Part shown: positions 56,105 through 64,000 of the stretch, piece after piece
Layout: each line of letters starts with the position of its first letter
Numbering within the stretch: position 1 is the first letter of the stretch
Assembly: GCA_021521415.1 (NCBI GenBank)
Contig: JAIQDT010003808.1
Location: forward strand, 215,157 to 279,156
DNA: 64,000 nucleotides
Direction of reading: 5' to 3'
Origin: Bidens hawaiensis
Lineage: Eukaryota > Streptophyta > Magnoliopsida > Asterales > Asteraceae
Made by a program: the position numbers and the translations under genes
The notes under the pieces: model-generated
Database searches by the model: none
What the model saw: the letters and a program-made list of their open reading frames with translations, nothing else
What the model was told of the DNA's origin: nothing

Positions 56105-56112
56105 AGGAAAAT

Positions 56113-56388
56113 TGTAAGGCCCCGAACCCCGTATGCCCTTCACCGTCCAAGTAGCTTCGTGTACGTCCAAGCGATAAGGCATCCTCTTCCTAACCTGAAA
56201 CTCACACTAACATGAACACAAAGTCAGCTTAAGTTGAGTGAGGTCAAGTTTTAAATAAGTAACAAAAGTCTTAATAATCATTCCAACGGTTTTAAAACTG
56301 TAAACGGAACTACATCGGTTAGGTCATCACATTTAATAAATAATCATCCTTACGTATGAACATCTCTATACGTGCATTCCTATATACG

Positions 56389-56461
<73 letters not shown>

Positions 56462-57945
56462 CATTCAATAATAACATTCAGGGCCGAGAAAACGTACAAC
56501 CCCAACACGTAACATTCCATTCAACGCATGCAAACACGAAGTAGACAAACGTAACATTCAGTAGTCGAGAAGACTACAACATTCGCCAAATATTGGCCAT
56601 ACAATAATATATATATACATACACATTCTAAAACATTCCAAGGCCTACCAATACTAACAAGCCTATGCAAAATAGTTTAAAACATTTCGTCAAGCAAAAT
56701 CACTTAGGTGTGCATGCTAGCCCAAAACTTAAAAAGAGTTAAACGGGGCATCAAGAACTCACCTGAGGTCAACCAAACACCAGCAACGAGCTAAGGACTC
56801 CCAAAGTACTCACTCACAAGTAAGGGCTTGTAAATTGTACACAACGCGTCACTAAACTGCACCGTAAGAACAAACTTGCCTAATGGGCCGTTCAAGCCCA
56901 ACACTTTGGCCCGAGGCCCAACAACTTGGCCCGAGGCCCAACCCATACCCAATTACTTTACCTCAGCCCCTATAACTTTTCAATTAACCAAATCCACCCT
57001 ACGATCATGGTCGGGGCTAACCATGATGCACAACTCACCCGTCGGTAATCAAATCGAGTCGAATACGCGCGTAATAAATCATAAAACCAATTGCCAAACA
57101 AAACAGCCCCAAATGGACCAAATTCCCATCTTAACCTTTTCATACATCATAATTATGTCACCCGAGTTGATAGGGTTGACGGTTCCTTTTTACAACTCTC
57201 AATTTAACATTTAAACGACAATTCACGCACCGCCGACTAGATTGACCAATCACCAACCAAATCAGCCCCGAGTATCAAAAAAATAATTTTCCCACAGCCC
57301 TTAGACTCACCTAGGGCCATGCAAACTGATTCGGTTGGTCATTCAATCGATTAACGTATCAAACTCAACAATAGACAATTCTACACCCGATAAACCCTAG
57401 TTTTCGAACTAAAATCCATTGACCGACCTAAACACCTCCAATGGCCACAAAATTTTAATATGATGTACTACACATACCTAGGAGGATTTTGATGCAAAAA
57501 ACTCACCCAAAACAGTCCCGGAAAAGCCAATTTGGACAGCAACCCGGTTAGCCTACAACAAGTCATTTTTGATCAATACCCGTAATTCAAAGGTCAATTA
57601 ACGTGTAAGAGATATGGGGAATCATAAAACCGACCTGGAATTGGAGTTTTCACAGCTGAAACCTGGCTGGATAGAAGAGTTTTGCGCAAGGGGGGGGGGG
57701 TGGGTGCTTGAGTCCGATCGGTGCTAGGAGGGTTTTAGGGTTAGGTTATTTTGTTTTTTGATATAATAAAAATAGTTACATCCAAGTCCCTCCAAATTGA
57801 AGTGTAAGGCAACTTGAATGAAAAGTTACACAATTTTAACGTACCGGGATGATGTAAAGGCTCCCGAGAAACGTCGGTTAAATCTCGAGAATAGAACATA
57901 CTTTACAAGCTTTAACTATTGGAACCGGAATTAACGGGCGTTACA
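56113..57945 (-). repeat. 3' LTR of the Gypsy element
   Basis: Plus-strand ends TGTAAGGCCC and GGGCGTTACA. It holds a 70-bp (TA)n array (56394-56460), two copies of TGGCCCGAGGCCCAAC (56900-56945) and a run of ten G near 57690. The reverse complement of the solo LTR at 23492-26472 is homologous. Confidence 0.85.
56394..56460. repeat. (TA)n microsatellite in the Gypsy LTR
   Basis: About 33 TA units. Confidence 0.95.
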
Positions 57946-57960
57946 AGTCCACCCCCCTTA
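57946..57960 (-). promoter_or_regulatory. Polypurine tract of the Gypsy element
   Basis: The minus strand reads AAGGGGGGTGGACT immediately before the 3' LTR. Confidence 0.8.
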
Positions 57961-59474
57961 CAATGGGATTCGTCCCCGAATCCCAACGCGACAGGAACAA
58001 CTGCGGGTAGAGTTTCATCATCTTGTCTTCGGACTCCCAAGTAGCCTCGGAACCCCTACGGTGCCTCCACTGCACCTTCTCCTGCCTAACCACCTTGTTC
58101 CTTAAACGTTTTTCCTTACGGTCAAGAATAGCAATCGGTTGCTCAACGTAGTTTAGCTTACTATCGAGCTCAATATCATCAAGAGGCACATGAGGCTCTT
58201 CATCGGCTAAGAATTTCCTCAGATGGGACACATGAAAAGTAGGATGAATCCCCGCGAGCTCCTCGGGCAATTCCAGCCTATATGCTACCTCACCAACTCG
58301 GGCCAATGCGGAACGGACGAATAAACCTCGGACTGAGCTTCCCCCTCTTACGAAAACGAATAATGCCCTTCCAAGGAGAAACTTTCAACATAACCCGATA
58401 CACAGCCTCGAACACAATAGGTCTTCGCCTTTTATCAGCATAAGACTTTTGTCGGTCCTGGGCGGCCTTCATAAACGCCTTAATTTTATCGAGCTTCTCA
58501 GTCGTAGCCTTAACTACCTCCAAACTACCAAACTGTTTCTGACCAATAGAACCCCAACAAACTGGAGTCCTACAACTCCTACCATACAACATCTCAAACG
58601 GTGGCATTACACAGGTCCGCAACATATCCTCAAGAGTCTGAATGGTCCTCTCGGATTGACCATCCGTCTGCGGGTGATAGGCAGTACTGATAAGGAGTTT
58701 GGTACCCATCTCCTTGTGAAACTTTTTCCAAAACCTGAAAGTAAAACGCGTATCCCTATCCGAAACAATAGATACCGGCACCCCGTTCCTGGAAACGATC
58801 TCACGAATAAACACATTGGCCAACTGCTTGGAATTAAAAGTCTCTAGGATCGGCAAAAAATGAGCGCTCTTGGTCAATCAATCAACAATTACCCAAATGG
58901 TGTCATAACTACCCTTAGGAGTACGAGGCAATTTAGTCACAAAAGCCATAGTAAGATGCTCCCACTTCCACTCAGGTATTTCTAAAGGTTGAAGCTTCCC
59001 GAATGGCTTTTGATGCTCGGCCTTAACTTGTAGACACGTCAAACACTTACTCACATACTGAGCCACCTCAAACTTCATCGCAGGCCACCAATAAATATTT
59101 TTCAAATCTTGGTATATCTTGATCGCGCCCGGATGAATGGAATAGCGCGACTTGTGCGCTTCATGTAAAATTTTATCTCTGAATCCCCCATACCTCGGTA
59201 GCCATAAACGCCCATCCTTATATTTTACCCCATCGCCGACGTCTTCCAACAAATTTTCCGGACCCCAAATACGTTCTGACGTAATCCATTCCACCTGTAA
59301 CGCTTCATTCTGGACGTTGGCTGTTTGTTTCAAAATGTCGGGTTTGAGAATAAGCTGATAGGATTTCACACGAATAGGTTTTGGTCTCTCCTTCTGGCTT
59401 AACGCGTCGGCTACCACGTTAGCCTTACCCGGATGGTACATAATCTCCAGATCGTAGTCCTTAATCAACTCCAA
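57961..59474 (-). pseudogene. Gypsy integrase with chromodomain-like C-terminus
   Basis: 59474-58878: ADALSQKERP, then a zinc-binding segment SRYSIHPGAIKIYQDLKNIY and YVSKCLTCLQVKAEHQKPFG (H-H-C-C), then IPEWKWEHLTMAFVTKLPRT with the first catalytic Asp position changed in context. A TGA stop follows WVIVD. 58877-58290: TKSAHFLPI, SIVSDRDTRFTFRFW, STAYHPQTDGQSERTIQTLE (catalytic Glu context). The 58306-57941 frame ends with HPTFHVSHLRKFL and PIAILDRKEKRLRNKVVRQE, VQWRHRRGSEATWESED, a chromodomain-like tail used for chromatin targeting. It is broken by a stop at 58877 and a frame change near 58300. Confidence 0.88.
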
Positions 59475-59486
59475 CCATCGACGCTG

Positions 59487-59720
59487 TCACATATTTAGTT
59501 CCTTTTGCTCGAAGAAATACTTTAAACTCTTATGATCCGTATAGATAACGCAAGGAACCCCGTACAAATAATTCCTCCACAACTTAAGTGCAAACACAAC
59601 TGCCGCCAGCTCCAAGTCGTGAGTAGGATAATTCGCCTCATGAGGCTTCAACTGCCGTGAGGCATAAGCGATGACTCTACCTCGCTGCATCAAAACACAC
59701 CCAAGCCCCTGAAGAGGCAT
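59487..59720 (-). pseudogene. Gypsy RNase H
   Basis: [40 protein letters not shown] and [18 protein letters not shown] are the Ty3 RNase H boxes. It continues from the RT segment 59677-60150 through a frameshift near 59700 at the [10 protein letters not shown] end. A stop follows KELNM at about 59486, before the integrase frame. Confidence 0.85.
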
Positions 59721-60595
59721 CAGAATAAACTACCAGATCGTCGGTGCCATCAGGTAGAGCTAAAATCGGGGCATGCGTCAACCTGTTCTTCAACTCGAGA
59801 AAAGCCTCCTCCTGCTCAGTACCCCAAACGAACTTAACACTCTTCTTAGTCAACCTGGTCAGTGAAGAAGCAATTTTCGAAAAATCGGGAATAAAGCGGC
59901 AGTAATACCCTGCCAAACCCAGAAAGCTATGGATTTCAGATGGGGACTTAGGAGACTCCCATTCATTCACGGCTTCCACCTTTGTAGGGTCATCCAGAAT
60001 ACCGCTCGGGTTAATAACATGACCTAAGAATTGAACCTGACGTAACCAGAAGGAACACTTAGAAAATTTCGCATACAATTTGTTCTTCCGCAGAGCCTCC
60101 AACACTTCCATGAGATGACTGGCGTGATTAGATTCACTTTTAGAGTACACAAGAATATCATCGATGAATACAATAGCCGATCAGTCGAGCATTGGCCTAC
60201 CACCCGGTTCATAAGATCCATGAACGCGGCCGGTGCGTTGGTCAAACCGAAAGACATCACGAGGAACTCGTAATGTCCTTAATGAGTGCGGAAAGCGGTC
60301 TTAGGAATATCTTCCTCCCGAATTTTCAATTGATGATACCCGGACCTAAGGTCGATCTTCGAGAACCAACTAGCTCCTTGGAGCTGATCAAATAAGTCGT
60401 CGATCCTTGGGAGCGGGTACCGATTTTTAACAGTGAGCTTATTCAACTCACGGTAGTCAATGCACATTCGCATGCTACCGTCCTTCTTCTTAACGAACAA
60501 GACCGGGGCACCCCAAGGCGAGATGCTTGGTCGAATGAAGCCTTTATCGAGCAAGTCTTCCAATTGAGCCATAAGTTCCTTCATTTCATTCGACG
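59721..60595 (-). pseudogene. Gypsy reverse transcriptase, frameshifted
   Basis: 60584-60279: [40 protein letters not shown] and [16 protein letters not shown]. 60260-60024: [20 protein letters not shown] frameshift near 60180 puts the catalytic FIDD codons (plus 60157-60168) in the next frame, which then reads through [40 protein letters not shown] and [24 protein letters not shown] stop near 60279 separates the first two frames. This is a typical Ty3/Gypsy reverse transcriptase, now inactive. Confidence 0.9.
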
Positions 60596-61200
60596 CTATG
60601 TGGTAAGGAGCTCGGGCAACGGGTTTGGCGCCCTGACAAGGTCTATCTGGAACTCGACCTCGCGATCCGGCGGCACATCTGAAAAATCATTTGGAAACAC
60701 ATCCGGGAAATCCCGAACAATAGGAACATCACCGACGGTAGCCACCTCGGTATTTTCGTTTATAGCATACGCCAGATACGCCCCGCACCCCCGCTGCATC
60801 AACTTTCCCGCCTTAAGGATGGATATAATATGTGGCGTCGCAACATTCCGATCACCAAAGACAGTGATTTGGGTCCCACCGGGGACCTCAGACGAACAAG
60901 TTTCTGACCACAAATGATTTGAGCATCAACACTCGCGAGCCAATCCATCCCGAGCACCACATCGAAACAGCTAAGCGGCATTAGATACAACCGCACCGGA
61001 AATCTATACCCAGACAACTCGATGGAACAACCCTGAATAGCCCTAGACACGGACACGGATTTTCCTACGGCGGCCTAAACCTCAAACACGTCGACTACGC
61101 GCTCGGGTGATTTATTCAACGAAGAACAGAAAGCGGTGGATACAAAACTTCTATTGGCGCCCGAATCAAATAAGACTGACGCCTGTAATTCATCAAGTAA
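60596..61200 (-). pseudogene. Gypsy aspartic protease and protease-RT junction
   Basis: Intact active site LFDSGANRSFVS with the DSGA codons at plus 61156-61167. The following frame has IELSGYRFPVRLYLMPLSCF and DVVLGMDWLASVDAQI. Then [20 protein letters not shown] and [15 protein letters not shown], the lead-in to RT. A TAG near 61060 and a frameshift near 60800-60910 break the polyprotein. Confidence 0.85.
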
Positions 61201-61329
61201 AAAGGTACCTGGGATAATATTATACTACTGCTTAGCTACACGATCATCACATACGATTACAAAGAATTCAAAAATTCTAACGGTGGAATAAAGACTAAAT
61301 AAGGAATAGTACCTGAAACGACATCCGCA

Positions 61330-62492
61330 TCATCCTTCACCTCTTCTTGGAGATGTTGAAGGCCCTTGCCCTGGCCTTCGGCTTCTATTCCATCTTTCCT
61401 CTTGAGGAAGTCCCCTGACCGGATCCCCCTTACAGCGGAAACAAGTCAGAGTCGGACACTCGTAATGGGGGTGCCCAACCTTATCGCAACGAAAACAGGT
61501 GCCGGACCCACTCTTACACTCCCCCTTGTGTAGTTTGCCGCACTTCTTGCAATTACTGAATGCCGCATCCCTCCTAAACTCAGATGTCCCAGTCTTCACC
61601 CTTTTCCAAACGAACTAAAATTGTTTCCCCCGGGCCGCTTACCATACAAATTAGTGTTCCAAGTCTTCCTAGCCTCGGTCGGCGGTAACTTCTCCCTACG
61701 AATATCCACTGGAAGGCCCTTCACATACTTCTTAATCCTTTTTGCCTCAGGGGTAACCAGATCGGGATATAAGTGAGCCATCTTGTTGAACTTGGTGGTG
61801 TATTCCCGATGTGTCATACTGCCCGCCTCCAAGGTCAAGAATTCCTGTTCAATTTTATCCAATTCGTGCGGAGGACAGAACTGATCGAGAACCAACTTCT
61901 TCAATCCATCCCATGTCATCCTCCTAATCGATCGATCAACCATAGCCTGCACCAGATTATCCCACCAACATAATACCTCGGAACGAAATGAGGCAGTAGC
62001 ATAAGTGACCATGTCATCTCCCTTGCACTTACTAACCCTCTGAATTGCCTCCATCTCTCTCACCCACTGATGATCTGCCAAAGCATCTTTAGTACCATCG
62101 AAAGAAGGAGGGTCACACTTTTTGAAGTCCCCATACGAACAACCCCGAGTAGATACACTAATAGTCCGAACCTCGTCCTCATCCCCACTCGGTACATACA
62201 CCTCTTCCTTTTCCTCGACCAGTGTCTCCTTACCCTTCTTCCCTTTATCCGAACCATTACCAACCAATGACTCTTCCATGGCCCTAATGGCCTCAGCAAC
62301 GATCTCGGGAATGGTGCTATGGAGCACCTGGTAAACCTCGTCGGCGATAGCCGCGCGCATGGCTGGATCTAAGGGGGGGGGGGGGGTCCTCCCCCTCCTC
62401 ATGAATCGGGGTCTCTTCCCGCTGGGGAGTAGGTATCTCTCTCTCGGATTCGGCACGTGGCTTACGACTACGGCCGCGAACACTAGGACCAC
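61330..62492 (-). pseudogene. Gypsy gag with zinc knuckles
   Basis: From about 62492: Arg-rich start, AMRAAIADEVYQVLHSTIPE, CSYGDFKKCDPPSFDGTKDA and LCWWDNLVQAMVDRSIRRMT, KLVLDQFCPPHELDKIEQEF, MTHREYTTKFNKMAHLYPDL, the retrotrans_gag domain. After a shift near 61597: KKCGKLHKGECKSGSGTCFR and CDKVGHPHYECPTLTCFRC zinc knuckles. A run of 14 G (plus 62373-62386) encodes part of a short proline run and is a likely slippage site. Gag builds the particle. Confidence 0.85.
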
Positions 62493-62562
62493 CCCTCTTA
62501 GCAGCTCGAGTATTAACTATGACTTATCCCTACAATGACAGAATTTTAAAACGGTCAAGTAC

Positions 62563-64000
62563 TGATGTGTGTCTAATAACCCTATAATAATGACCCTCAC
62601 AACTAAGCTTTAATATTAAAACGAAAATCCTAAAACCACACACAACCGGCAAGTGTACCGATCGCAAGTAGTATAGACTTAGGAAGTCCGAGTATCGAAC
62701 ACGTGGACACGTCAGAACGCTAAAGATCACTAACCCTAGACGAGACCTACCTTAGAATAATAATTAATTGATTTTTGAATTCTTTTAACTTAACTGAACT
62801 AACTGGATTAACTAACAAAACATACCAAAAATAGAAAACTTAACGGAAAACTAACTGTGTTAACTTCGGGTGGAGAAAAACGTCTACCTAGGTCTGAATC
62901 AAATTGTAGGCCTAACAAGATAATGGATTGAATGATATATAGACACCGGTCCCTAAAGATGACACGACAAAGGATCGCTCGGCTCACTGGATTACCTCTC
63001 GGTCTCACTCAACAAGCCTAAACTACTCAAAATCGCCTAAAACGACCAAACCGGGAAACAATTGCTAACGTGTTCTAATGCTAGATCACCTCTCGGTCTC
63101 ACCAACACTCGACCCTAATGGTAATGAATACTACACAACCAAGGATAGAGGAACAATTAAACTTAAACCAAAATAGATCAACTAGTCACTCAAACACCTA
63201 AACCTGACAAGAAACGAACTCGCTCTCGCGCAATCCTTATTCTAGAATGCAAAGGCAATGAGACAACCCTAACTTCCTATCACCTCTCGGTCTCAAAAAG
63301 GTGTTTAACCGCTGTACTTAATCCAAATAATCACGCAACAAAACCCTACGGTGGTACCTACCGCAAACAAACCCTAAACACAAAGTCTAGAATCAAATAA
63401 TGCACCGATCAATCAATACAAAACTAATCAATCAACACACGGAGTTTATGCAATGAATCACCAACATTTCCAGCCTAAACACAACCTATTTCATGTCTAA
63501 ATCAAACTTTACAATAGCAATTCAAGTCCATTAATCAAACAATCCATAAAACCTATCAAACACAAACATAATCATCATTCTTAGGTAGAACTAACAAGTT
63601 TAGCCGAGCATAATTTTTGGACAGCAGCAAACACTCAATAAAAACATCATAAAACTCATACCAACCATCTTAACAATCGTCCAACAATCAATCCTAATCA
63701 TAAACAATTCAATCTCTCAAGTAATTGCAAAACAATTCAACAATTAAGCAAGAAACTAAAAGTGTATGAACAATGAAAAAGAGGTAAGGATATGAGGTGT
63801 TCCGGGGCTGCTCTCGGCTGTAAAAAACAGTGGTGAATGATCCCGAGGCTTGATTCTTGCTTGTTCTTCCTTCCTAGCCGTCACACGATCAAAACCCTAG
63901 CACACAAATGACTTTTCTTTCTTTTTTTCTTGCTGGAAATTCCGATCAGCAGCTATTTTGCTGCTGTTGGCTACTCTCTCAACAACAACAACGAGGATGA
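62563..64000 (+). mobile_element. Second LTR of family F, cut by the right edge
   Basis: Starts TGATGTG directly upstream of the Gypsy gag and is collinear with 30359-31800. ACCTCTCGGTCTC is at 62994, 63088 and 63282, matching the three positions in the other copy. The left flank AGTAC (62558-62562) is the candidate target duplication. Whether it is a solo LTR or part of a full element lies outside the window. Confidence 0.82.

Larger units (their letters stand above)
56113..62562 (-). mobile_element. Ty3/Gypsy retrotransposon (Tekay-type chromovirus), 5' LTR not seen
   Basis: The 3' LTR at 56113-57945 is followed on the minus strand's 5' side by a polypurine tract and by gag, protease, RT, RNase H, integrase and a C-terminal chromodomain-like segment, in Gypsy order. 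Presence of the chromodomain-like end points to the Tekay/Del lineage. Several frameshifts and stops break pol. The 5' LTR should lie to the right, but the F LTR begins at 62563. Confidence 0.88.

Noticed and set aside
62373..62386. Run of 14 G as a G-quadruplex element
   Set aside because: A single homopolymer inside gag coding sequence is more likely slippage or a sequencing artefact than a designed structure.

Overview
The window is plant nuclear DNA, most likely from a member of the daisy family (Asteraceae). It starts with one host gene fragment: exon 1 of an R2R3-MYB transcription factor on the minus strand, cut by the left edge. Almost everything else is transposable elements. The Asteraceae call rests on the third ORF of two giant Copia elements, whose conserved N-terminal region I recognise from Asteraceae retrotransposon proteins; I could not run a search. 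No rRNA, tRNA or CRISPR feature was seen.

Layout. 1-660: MYB exon 1, part of its intron and a TATA box. 661-5350: AT-rich upstream DNA with a foldback element (about 2476-3728) and a Tourist-like MITE with TTA target duplications (4100-4820). 5353-8661: broken Copia pol (copy C1, minus strand). 8662-32850: giant Copia element A (LTRs 8662-9149 and 32357-32850, coding on minus). It carries four insertions: an LTR copy at 16482-22857, which itself holds a small non-autonomous LTR element E at 20042-22243; a solo LTR at 23492-26472; and a solo LTR F at 30359-32025. 32851-33411: Copia gag piece (copy C2). 33412-53984: LTR D, split by giant Copia element B (LTRs 34896-35873 and 52732-53695), which holds a solo LTR at 41894-44941. 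53985-54090: the other part of the C2 gag. 54091-56112: MITE copies, TA arrays and small hairpin repeats. 56113-62562: a Tekay-type Gypsy element (minus; LTR 56113-57945), broken by several lesions. 62563-64000: a second F LTR, cut by the right edge.

Elements A and B share an architecture: LTR, iMet-type primer site with a 2-nt spacer, gag with a CCHC knuckle, a long linker with a second knuckle, protease, integrase, reverse transcriptase, RNase H, a spacer of about 2.7 kb, then a large third ORF just before the 3' LTR. The spacer of both holds two short conserved noncoding blocks at the same spacing (169 and 170 bp), followed by an array of a short CpG-containing motif that also fills the U3 of that family's LTR. 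In B the array ends at a TATA box, an ATG-free leader and a convincing 91-nt intron placed before the first ATG of the third ORF. The most interesting reading is that the third ORF is its own transcription unit, driven by a duplicated copy of the LTR's motif system. Elements E and F also have private repeated motifs.

The pol and third-ORF frames of A, B, C and the Gypsy element all carry stops or frameshifts, so none should be autonomous now.
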